From the NCBI GenBank assembly GCA_029215795.1, contig JARDYH010000001.1, positions 399,565,154 through 399,629,153 on the forward strand: a stretch of DNA of 64,000 nt. Reading direction: 5' to 3'. Origin of the DNA: Anniella stebbinsi (Eukaryota > Chordata > Lepidosauria > Squamata > Anniellidae). The notes under the pieces were generated by a model, which made no database searches, was not told the DNA's origin, and saw only the letters and a list, made by a program, of their open reading frames with translations. How positions within the stretch are numbered: the first letter of the stretch is position 1; every line of letters starts with the position of its first letter. Positions 44,101 through 56,198 of this stretch are shown here, one piece after another. The position numbers were made by a program, and so were the translations under genes.

Positions 44101-47100
44101 AGAAATGTGCTTAACTTTGAATACCTCTTTTATATTGCTTCTAAAGAAACACTTGTGTGTTTCCAATGTGAAACTGAAATGAGCAATACCTTTTTTATTT
44201 ATGGACAGACTAGTATTTTTAACTAAATGACTGTAGCTTTGTATTTCCTCCCAACAGATCTACTGTGTAAGAAATCTAGCATTTTTCTGGACCAGAAATC
44301 AAATGGTCCCCACTCTGGTGCTCTGTATTTCTTAAGTAAAGAAAAGAAAAGAACAAATCCTTAATATAGAATGCTTTGTTTATAGATAAGCTGACCTTGA
44401 AGATCCCTTGGAAGAATTTGTATGGTGAAGCAGTAGTTGCAACTCTAGAAGGCTTATATCTTCTTGTTGTTCCTGGGGCAAGTAAGTTATTGGTGGGAAA
44501 TTGGTATTGTTCTGTGGAACTAGGTGCTAATCCACTCCCTATCAAGGGTACTCTGCTTTCATAAGCATGCTGTTTTAACTAGAACATTAATTTTCAGCTA
44601 CTTTGTCTTCTAGGCATTAAATATGATGCAGAAAAAGAAGAAAAGTATCTACAGGATAATAAGCAAAAGGAGCTATCCAGGATTGAAGAAGCCCTACAAA
44701 AAGCAGCAGAAAAGGGTATTGTATAGTTATTTTTGAGGGTTCTTATGATGATGCATTTGAAAAACTCTAGACTGGCATGTTAAAAACTACTCCTGAAAAA
44801 CTGTCTTGAAGTAGGTCAGAGCGGGAAAATCCCTGGAGTTGAGTTGCCTGGGCTCTTATGAATATGATGGAGGTGGCTAGGAGTTTGCAATATTTTTTCA
44901 GCTGTGAAGAGATTATTATTTTTGCCTCAGCATAGTATATTGGGAGTTTATGTTCTTGGTTCTCTCTTTCATCTTGCCTTCAATTGGAAGCCTTTTTTGT
45001 TATGCCATTCAAACAAAAGAAAAAAGTAATATATGGAGTTTTACTTCTGAGCATTTGGGATGTTAATTCTATCTATGTTATATATTAATACTGTCAAGTA
45101 ATGTGGCACAGGGCCTTCTAGGTGGCAGCTCCCTACTTGCGGTATTCCCTCCTGTGATAGGTTTGTTTGGTGCCTGGTGAGCAGTGAAAACATTTTTATT
45201 TCACCAGGCTTTTAATGGGTTTTAACAGAATATTGACTTTTGCTAGCTGCCTTTTACTCTGCTTGTTTTTATAGTGGTTTTACTGCTTTGATTTTTTTTA
45301 TTGTATTAAGATTGTGTTCATTGTGAAATGCCTTGGGGCTAAAAGGCAATATATAAATGTTATAAATAAAAATTAATATGTGTATCTATACATGATGGTC
45401 GTTGACTCTTGCTCTGCAGAATTCAGAAAAGGCTATTGCCCTTTTCTTATCAGGCTGGCTGAGAATAGATGGTCATTTTGGACAGTTGTGCAAATAGGCA
45501 CAAAAACTTACCAGCAATTCTTTACCAGTTCATATACTTAAGTGTCCGTGTGTTACAGGCTTCACAAGTTGTTGATCTGATAGGAATCGATATATTCACC
45601 CTTGACATAGGGGGCTAGGAGTAATGACATAGCTGACTTAACATCCTTATTAATATTCCTCCAAAATTGTTGCTTCGTGTAAATACACAATGCAAATCTA
45701 CCTCTTGATATTCTTGCTCTTGATAGCTTCTCCTTCAGGGATGAAGGTAATGCTTTTCGTTCTTCATTGTGTGAAGCTCACCTGTGGATTGTAATCTAAC
45801 ATGACAAAAACAGAGGCTGCTGGTGCAAGTTAAATAGCCTTTCTAAAGATTTTGAAAGCAGGTCTCTTTGGCAGGATCTACACTACTGCTTTATAGTGGT
45901 ATTGAAGTGCACTGACAACTGTTGGGGCCCATGACACATCCACACCAAGCAGGATATTACACTATGAAAGTGGTATGTAAGCAGTATATGGAGATCCTGC
46001 CTCCATATACCGCTTACATACCACTTTCATAGTGCTATATCCTGCTTGTTGTAGATCTGGCCTCTGTTTCAGTGGCTTGGTTTACACAGTCACTGTGGCT
46101 TAAACAAGGGTTATTTGTGGGTTGTGTGTCCCCCCTCCAACAAGTGTGCCTGGGCAGGTAATTAGGCAAATGGCACCTGGCACGCCCCACGGCTTAAACA
46201 AGCTACCGTGGGTGATCGTTCGAACCAGGTCATCTTTACAAAAATCTATATTAGTGGTTCAGAGTAAAACTTAGATTCTGTTCTTTTAAAAATGTATGCT
46301 TTTTAATTATTGCTGTCATATGGATGAAGGAGCTCACTCAGATTTCATACATGGACTGGAGAACATTGTATACAAAGATGTCAAGCCTGGTGGGTATGCA
46401 TGCATGCTTAATGACTACACTGAAGGAGATTTGGGGCTTGAATGACTGCTAAATGAGTGGACTGGACTAATTCTATTGACTCGAACTAGATTAATATTGA
46501 ACCATTTCCTGCACGGAAACTGATACTACCTGCTCAGGTGCTCTGAGGAACAGTCCCAGATCAGATGCTGAAATACATATTTCAAACAATGTTTTTTTGA
46601 GAAGGTAGTTGTAAAATTACATGTACAAACGGAGTGACATTTCTGTTTCAACAGAAGGGGGGTTATTCTTATGCTTCTACCAATACAATGGGTTGGAACC
46701 AGAGAATATGAAGCAGAACTCTGCTTGTGCAAGCAGGGCATTTCTGGCTCTTCTCTCCACTACAGCCCATTGTGTTTCCTGCAAAGCCATTCCTGGGTTG
46801 AAGGACTCTTTGAAATGGCATGGGATGGGGTACGGGCGGGGGTCTGCAGCAGAACGAGGAAACTGGAGGAATTTAGTGGAGCTGCCCTGCACAAGCAGAC
46901 GTGCTTTCCCACTGCGTAAGATACCTCTGGATCCAAGCCTTTTCTAAAATGTCCTCATTATTGTCGCGTAACAGCTGTTTTTCGTAAAAAAAAGTATTGG
47001 GTCAGCAACTGAGTCCTAAGCACATTTATTGGGAAGCAAGCTCCATTGATTTCATTTTAACTTGCTTCCAAGTGAGGGGCTCAGGATCACATTCAGATGT

Positions 47101-50100
47101 TATCAACCAGCAAATTTGGGTTGAAATTGTTTTATAATGGAACAAATAATATTGCTCCTGCTATTGTTTATATCCTCACAACCCTGTTGACAAAATGGCT
47201 GAAAGTCTGAGTTGGGTATGATGCAATGTTTGATTAAATTAATATTGTTCAGTTCTGCGGAGAGGGACATAAATGAGCCGGATCGCTTGTCTAACTTTTG
47301 TCAGAGTGTGCCAAGATCCTGCAGTTTTGTCAGCGCTATGCTAGTTGAACATTCTCTAATTCTGTGTCATATTAAACTTACTGATGTATGATTACCCTGA
47401 GCAAGGCAGTGACCTGATGTTCAAATGTGATGATGGAGGGTTTGTGTACAAAACAAAACAACATGCTAGGGAGCTCTCCATAAAGCATGGTTGTAAAGAT
47501 TTCAAAGGTTAGGGTTTCATGTAACAAAATAAAAGTGGTTATAATATTGGCAGTGCTTCATTGTAAATTAATCCAACCATGATCTCTGAGCATTGGTTGT
47601 GCAGCTTTAAAAGGTGTTTCCCTCTTGTTAGAATAATTTCTTAGTTAATTAAAGCATGCAAATCTCTCCCTCCCTCTCCCCCCCTCTTTCTCTTTCGGTC
47701 TCTATTTTAAGGAGGGTTCTGGTTAGTAAAGGTAATGAACTCTCATAACCAGGTAGTGATGGCTTGTGTCTGTTCTCCCCAACCCCAATCTACCAGTGCG
47801 CTTGCAGGGACTCTGCCTTTCCATCGTTTTCAGAGCACATAGCTGCAGGCACGGCTTCCAAGCCTTATCCCTTCTAGTCCATTCTACTCGCTTCAGTTTT
47901 GCTCTTTAGAGCAGAAGAAGCCCAGCAATAGTTGTCCCTTCTAATTTGGAATTGAGGTCCTGCAGGTCTATAGGGTACCAATAACAGGGCCAAGCCAAGA
48001 AGAGACTTTTCAAGGCTCTGAAGAATCCATGAACTTGAGAAATCTTCCTTTCGAGGGAGTCCTGCTGTGGTTGTTCGTGTAGTCCCTGTTGCTCTACAGA
48101 GGCTGAGAAATATTACTTTTCCCATACTGGACTCTTAGCTCTTAGCAGTTATTCTAAAAGCCAATCTGTAAATTATGGAAGGCATGTTGAACGAAGGCAT
48201 GTTGACAGAATACATTCCCAATTTTAATATAAATGCTTTAATTGTACTAGTGTTTGGTTTGTAGGAGCTTAGAGCAGGGGTGAGCAGAATGTAGATCGCT
48301 AGATGTTTTGGAATTCATCTCTCAGCATTCCTAACCGTTGGCTATATTAGCAGGGGCTTCTGCAAATTGAAATCCAAAACATCTGGAGATTACTGTCTCC
48401 CAACCCTCTCTTAGTGTACTTGTTGTCTAGAATATTTGTCTTGTCAACTAATAATGTGTTACTGTAATAATCCATTTTACATAGGCTTATTTTTTTTAAA
48501 AAAAAAACTGGTTAGTGTTAAATAGTGAAATGCACAATTACTGGAGGTCAGGGCCGGATCAAGGCCAGCTGATGCCCTAAGCCCAGCGCAATAATGGTGC
48601 CCCCTTGGTCCTTCCATGGTTTAGCCGGCAAGACACTAAGACTCCATAAGTGCTGAAAGTGAAATAAGACATTAAAACCTCAGTTTTCTTCAAGGCCATC
48701 CCCCACACCAGAACACACTATATGGAATATAAACTGTTTTTGTGTTATATTTATATATCCCTGAAACTTAGATGGCTACAGCTATAGTACCGATACTCTG
48801 TGGTGCCCCCCCTTCCCTTGGTGCCCTAAGCACATGCTGATATTGCTTAATGGTTAATCCAGGGCTGCTGGAGGTTCAGAAAAGGAAAACAAAATCAATA
48901 TTTTTGTTGAGGGATGAGAACTCACTTCTTCCTTCAGTAAGCGCCTTATTCTTTTGTCTTCCTTGTCTTTTATTTCTGTTGCTTGCTTTATGACACTTGC
49001 CTAACTTTAATTTATCCTTTCTCCGTAAAATTGCTTACACTGAGAAGGACGTAAGTCTAAAAAGACTAAAAAGCATTTTAAGAAACCATTTAAAGGTCAT
49101 GGTCACTCAAAAGGTGGGTAAAACTAGCATAGTGTGTTGAGTGTTCTGTTGCATTTGTTGCATTTGTTGTTATAAACTGATAAAAACAACCTATGCCCAA
49201 CCTTATTTATGCTGACAGTAAGTTGTTAGGCATTTGGCTTTACTAGATCAAAACTGAGTTGGTTAATTGAGCAGGGGGTTGGACTCGATGGCCTTATAGG
49301 CCCCTTCCAACTCTACTATTCTATGATTCTAATTGTAGTTACAATACCTCTGTGTGGGTGTGAAATCAGAAAGAGGCAGTTCCTGCTCACCTTCAGGTCA
49401 TGTATATCTTGGTGCCTGAATGTCACTGATCTTCAGTTGGTGGTTTGAAACCCCCAATTGGGGCACACCCTAGCCTAAAGTGGGTTGCACTAACGGCAGC
49501 ATCACTATTTTTCTTGCTTCAAAATTTTAAAAAAGAGAACAAAACAGAGAGAGATCAGCAAGGACCAGATTAGGGTTAAGGGTGAGTTGCTGCCCTGATG
49601 ACCATTAGCCTATGGCCAGTTATGTTCATGGCACAGACGAAAGCCTTGTTTGATAGTCTTTGTTTTAGTATTCACTGTAAACAGCTCAATAGAATGCTGT
49701 CGCCATAGCAAAGTGTATCTTCTGCTTAAAGCTTTCTGGCTGTATGCTTTAAATAGGGATGTGTGAGATTTTTACATTCTGTCTTTAAGCATCTGCTTTT
49801 AATATCATCTTAGTCTTGCCTTGGAATGGTTAGATCTTATTTTAAACTTTCTTGACCATTCTGAATCAGTACTCAAGATAGTATATAGACTAAATATTAA
49901 TAGATGCTTGTGGGGAGTCATTCCTAATACAGGTATTTGCCTGCAGGCTTTCAGGTTTGTGTGAAAGATTTCTTGAGTGAAGTTCATATGCGTTAGTCAT
50001 GTTTTCCTGGTACCCTTTTAGGTGCCTGATGAAATCTCCCCTGTCCTTGTGAGCTGTAATGGTATTTAGTTCTTTCTTTGCTTTTGATCCCTCACCCAGA

Positions 50101-51187
50101 AAGTAATATTGATTTTTCTTGGCTGCCCTTAAGGCTGATTCGGAAGCTGCAGCTAGTGCAAAATACAGTGGCTAGGTTACATACTGACTGGGGTGCTTTA
50201 CCATGCATGTGTGACTCCAGTGCAGCAAGATCTACACTGGCTGTCAGCCTGCTACCAAGCTAGGCTTGTTATTCGCATTAGTATACAAAGCACACAACTC
50301 TGGAAACATCTCCCCCCCTCCATCAACCATCCAGGCCACTATGATCTTCAGGGGAGCCCTGCTGTCTGTGCCACAGCCTACAGATTTCCATTTGGCAGTG
50401 TCACAGAGATAGGGTCTTCTCTGCAGCAGCACCTGCTCTGCGGAATGATCTCCCCTCTGAGGCACATCAGGCCTCAACACTGGTATATTTTAGGCATTTA
50501 CTAAAAACGTACCTGTTTCCTTTGGTGTTCCTATGGCCGCCAGCCATTTTTGTGCCAGACTTGTGATATCATTTTGTATGTCCGTAGTTTTTGTTTGTTT
50601 GGTTTTGTTCTGTTGCAAACTGCTTTGGGATTTGTTTCAAATGAGAAGCGGTATATAAATCTTGCAAATAAATAAATAAATAGTTTAGGGAAACAAGCCA
50701 ACTTTATCAGCCATAGGTTCAGACATGTTGTTAAGCTGTGTTTAGTTAAAAACAGAGGCGAAAGCTTCTGGTCTTGTAGGAGCTGGGGAGCACATGAGCC
50801 GGAGTTTTCCATGTAATGGTAAACCGTAGCTTAGAGTTGTGTCTAAATTAGGCCAGTCTTGAGTATTCAGAGGTGAATGATGTTCAGAGTTGTGCATGTA
50901 TGTGGTACATGAATACTATCACCAGATGGTTATCAGATGATCACTTGACTGCATTGAAGTGCTGTATGAATAAACCTAATTGAAGGAATATAACCAGTGC
51001 TTGAAATCAATATTGTATGAAATTTGATACAGTTTGTGTAAAAGAACAGCAAGTTTTGACTACTTCTCAGGACAAGATTCCTGGTTGCGATTGAATGACA
51101 TTCTACCAACTTTTTTTTGCTTTCAAGAAATAAATGCAAATTGGGCCATTTAGAGAAGATGAAAATTAAAAAGAAATTCTGTCTTTG

Positions 51188-51228
<41 letters not shown>

Positions 51229-54200
51229 AATCACTTAACAAGAATATCAGAATAAAGGAAACCTACTCTGCTACAATTGTTTGCAAGTGATGAAAATTAA
51301 ACTTTACTCTATTTAATGGTGTTTAATGTGATAATTTGAATCTCAAATGAAATGAATGAACTTCGGAAGTATGGTCTTGGATGGAGACTGACTTGCAAAT
51401 TATTTTTAGATAAACCCAAGGAAGAGAAGAAAGATACTTTTTTGGAAAAGCTTGCAACACAGGTTATCAAAAATGTACAAGTCAAAATCACAGGCATCCA
51501 TATCAAGTATGAGGATGATGTAAGTAGACTGAATTCCTGATAGTTTTGAAAAGCAATAAGAAGCTATTAGCATTGGATTCATTACTAGTATTTATACCCC
51601 CACCTTTCTATAAAATATATGATCAAGCTGGTTAACAAAAAATCATCCAATATCCTCTGCCCCACAAAATAAGGTAAGCCAGGTTGATGAGGTTCAATTA
51701 ATATCCTGGCAGCTAACATAAGAACGTAAGAAGAGCCCTGCTGGATAAGACCAAGGGTCTATCCAGTCCAGCACTCTGTTCACACTGTGGCCAACCAGCT
51801 GTCAACCAGGAACCCACAAGCAGGTAATGAGTGTAACAGCACCCTCCCCTCCATATTCCCCAGCAACTGGTGTGCATAGGCATACTGCCTCTGCTCCAGG
51901 AGGTTGCTGTACTTTCTATTCACTGAAGTTTCCAAATTGTTTTCAGAGATATAAAGTGCATATAGTACTTGAACCTGCAAATATCTAGGGCATAATCTTC
52001 AATATGGTAATGTCCCCTGGCTCATATTTAAGGTTCCTGGTATCACAAGAAGTAGGAACTCAGTGGTGACCACTCTGAAATCTTGCCATGAATTTGGAAC
52101 TGAAGTTAGCATGTTTTTCTGTGTGTAATTACTAGAATTTGCATGAAAGCTCAAATGAACTGTGGCATATGCCAAACCAAAGCCAGTGAACATACACTGC
52201 TATTTTTATGGTGCTTTCTCTGTAGCTTCTAGTGGGAGGTGAAAAGTGGGAATACATTAGAATGCTAACCAAGTCCTAACCTTGTACATAAGAATGAAAG
52301 TGTTTCCCTGTAATGAAATGTATATAGAACTATGGTGGACTTTTAGGAAACTATCCTGGCATCTTGGGAAGAGTAACATATTTCAGGTATTGCTGGAGTA
52401 ATGATGAACTTTGGTTTGTTGAAAATCATGAGTCAGGCTTTCAAAAAACATTGAAACCATTAGAAAAATATCCACATGTATAATAAATCAATAAAATATA
52501 ATATTGTAGTCTAGTTCCACTTCTAGATATGTGGGTACACTTCAGCCTCATCCCAAATTTTCTTATAGATTTAATATTTAGGTTTGTATTTTGTTTTAAT
52601 CTTTTGATAAGTGTGTCTTCTAATGAGGGTTTTAGGAGTTGCTGGGGTAAGACGATACTTTAGGTTCCAGAAAAATCGCCATATATCCAAAAAGCAACAT
52701 AGATGCTAGGGGCAAAAACACTATAGCAAGACACTCAAAGAGTGAGGCAGTAATCGTATATGAATGTTTACCTAAGGATAAACCCAGTTGGGTAAATATG
52801 CACAGGATTCTACTGTTAGTAGGAAAAAAGTAACAAGAATCTCCAAGAATAAAATATGATTTGCTGAAGAGGCTAGTAACTTCTTGATGCAAGATTTATA
52901 GAAGCTGATAGCTGCCTCATTATCTGGAGGTACATAGAACAGTTCAAACTTCAGCTTGTTTGCAAGCACTTATTTAAAATACCATTCATAGGTGGTTTCT
53001 TTGACGCTTGTAAGTATGGCTATCAAAGACTGGAATTGTGTTCATTATATTGTTACAAACAATAACATTTTCTACTTCTGTCTTTTGTAGATCACTGATC
53101 CTAGCCGACCCCTTTCTTTTGGAATGACTCTGGGCGAACTTAGCTTACTGGTAATGCTAACCTCTTCCTGGCCGAATTTGTGCTGCTTGCATTAAGCTCT
53201 GAACCAAGGTTTTTGCAAATGGCTATCATTTTGTGAAACCTATTTTTTTTTATTTGAAATGATTTTTAGGCTGCCTTTAAGGGCAGAACCCTCTACTTTT
53301 CCCATAATAAAATGTAGGTTGTGTGCTTACATTCATTTTGAAAGTACTTTCACGCTGGGGAGGGGTTCCTTTCAGTGGCACCCCTGTACGCCTTATAGAG
53401 GCTCTAAACTACATGATGCGCTCTGGATTTTAGCCACAGTGCTAAAACCTTTTGGCTTAGTTAATATAGTTATTCTTTTTTTGGAAGATTTTTGTAATTT
53501 GTGACTGGGTTAATCTTAAAAAAGCTGAATACTTCAAAGTATTCCCACATCAAACTGTGGGAAATCAGTTGGGTCATGGCAAGTGACATTTTTAGTCATC
53601 GGACTTTGCCCTTTTCAAGCATGCAAAATGCTACATGATGCCAAGTGCGAATTATGTTTGCCCATATCCAACTATGGAAAATGCTTGGCTGTCATGACTA
53701 GGCCTGTTCCCCTTAGGCTGGAAGAAGGAGCTTCAGACCATCAATCAGAATCAGATTCTGAAGCAGAAGAGATGGCGCCAGAAACATACCAGCCTATACA
53801 GGGAGTAGGAGAGGTGACTCTCATGGGCTCTTCACCAGCTGGGAATGAACTTTTGCCAGACCTTATCTCTGAAAGTGTAAACATCCCACAGGCTCTGGGA
53901 ATTCAGGATCCTTCCGAGGGGGAGGGCACTGAAAGGCTAGCTGATCCTAGAGTACGCTGCAGACTAAAACGGGTAGAGCTAAAGGAAGGCGAGAGAAAGT
54001 CGGCCTGGCTAGCTTCTCGCCAAAGGCTTCTTCAGAACCAGTCTCCCTGAAGTTAAAGCGTACTGGGAAAAGGCTTTCCCTTTTTCTTGAAAAGACAATT
54101 GTCTCGCTTAGTTTGCATAATTTTGTCTAGAGAGAAGTTCCTAGAAGTTAGAGTCCCTTCAGGTGGGAAGAGATGTTTATTGCCTGAATAAAACTTTGTG

Positions 54201-56152
54201 GATTATGTGGCAGATCTCTTTATTGTCTCCCAATAAAGCGAGAGGTTTTGGAAAACATGACACTGGCATCCAAATGGGTATAACAATGAGAAGGTCTGAA
54301 ATAAAAAGCAAATGATTGAACACTGGCTTCTTTTCATTTCCAGACTACTAATGAGAACTGGACTCCTTGCATTTTAAATGAGGCTGCAAAGATCATATAC
54401 AAGGTACAGTCAAGAGTCACACAAAATTCAGGAGCAGAGGCTGGATTTTAAGTTAGCACTCCATTAAGGTCCTGTAAGAAAGCATGTGCGAGAGAATTCT
54501 AACTTCAATGGTGAGGACTCAAAGAGCTATTTTAGTCAAGCCCAAAGGCCTGGACATCCCCTTAATGGGAATTTTGATTATCCTCCTTTGAACAATATAT
54601 TCCCTCTCCAAAATACCACAATCTGTTTTCGAAAGCCCCTGCAGTTTCAAAAGCGGTTTTGTTATATGGTATGCACTGCTGTGCAAGAAACGCAAGCTCA
54701 AAGCCCCCCTTGGGCAAGTAAAATAACACGCTGTACAGTTCTTTTGCATCACAGCCAAAGTACTGGCTTTGGCAGATTGCATATGTAAAAGCCACATGCC
54801 AAAAACTACTGAATTGGGCTGGCTGGATTTTATATCCTTAATGTTTGTAAACCTTCTAAATACAAGACAGAAGGGGCTAAATAACACGAGACATTGTAGA
54901 CGGATGGTGCGTCCAGTCCAGCAGTGTTTATTACTTCAAGTACTTGAAGTTTAATACTGTATAAGTATTAATATGCTTTCGTCCACTTCAGGGCATATCC
55001 TAAGGATTGGGGCATATGTCCCAAGTACCCCCTTCTGTGTCTTTCAAGATTTATAGCCTCCGCAGAGTTACCTAATCTTTATGTAGAAAGCAAAACAAAA
55101 ACTGGTTATGCCGGTCAACCGTTTGTACTGGTCAACTAAGCGCACTGCGTGAAAAAGTGTATTCGTGTTATGTATGCTGTGTTTAAATCCCATTCTGTGC
55201 CCTTTTTAATTTTTGTATTGCATTTAAGGCCAAACTTGATGTTATCATTTTTTAAAATCCATCCATGGTCTAATCATTTGGATCCTTCTGTCATTAGTGA
55301 GTAGTGCAATTTGGCTTAGCTGTAGCTATGCCATGAACTCCAATACATCTAACAATCATCTGCATGTGAATTCGAATTGCAGTTTTCCTCTTATTGGCTA
55401 GTGGCGCTTGCAGCCACTGCACGCTGGCATTCTAGTGGAACTAGTCCGCCTGAAGGGATCTGGCACTTGATGGAGCAGGTGACCATAGCAGAAGCCTCTG
55501 AACATGTGACAATTCAATCTCCTGATCCTTAAGTCTTACCATGTGGTAACAGCAAATGCTACCTTGGGGACAGTTTGCTGTCTCCATATATCTTTCCATC
55601 CTGTAATTTTTGTAGGCATTTGCTTAGATCCAGACTTCATATTTGGAGTAGATAAATGGAAATTAAAAGGACTTAAGTTAATTTTGAGTAACATAAGTCT
55701 CATTGATTTCATTGGGTCTCCTCCAAGTATGACGGCAGTCTCAATCCAACCCATTGATTATGTCAAAACTTTCTATCCCTATTTTAATTGTTACCTTTCT
55801 CTCTACTGTCTTCACTTCTGCTATATTCTTTGCAAGGTAACATAATGCCTACACAGTGCCTAATGAGTGGCTGTGATACTGAATTTATTGTAATTTCTAG
55901 CATATGGTTTACCTTCTACGTGAACTCCAGAACATTAGAGTCCTGGCCTAGATTGCTCCCAAATTTTAAAGGTACAGTGTTCACATTTGGGCATCGAGAT
56001 TTTGTAACAGTTAATGAGATGTTTCTGTTATTTCAGTTTTTGCGGCTTGATTCCCTCAGCGTCTACTGGAACGTGGATAGTGAAATGTATTATCATGCTT
56101 CCCGGGAACAAATACTGGTAATTGAAACATTAATATACTTTCTGTATACGCA

Positions 56153-56198
<46 letters not shown>

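Larger units (their letters stand above)
46390..49047. other. VPS13C intron 6 with two repeats
   Basis: Contains the palindrome at 48279-48407 and the hAT MITE at 48549-48867. Otherwise no gene or repeat is recognised. Confidence 0.5.

Noticed and set aside
51352..51540. Start of a separate 62-codon gene at 51352
   Set aside because: It is VPS13C exon 8 read through from intron sequence; the real exon starts after TTTTTAG at 51410.
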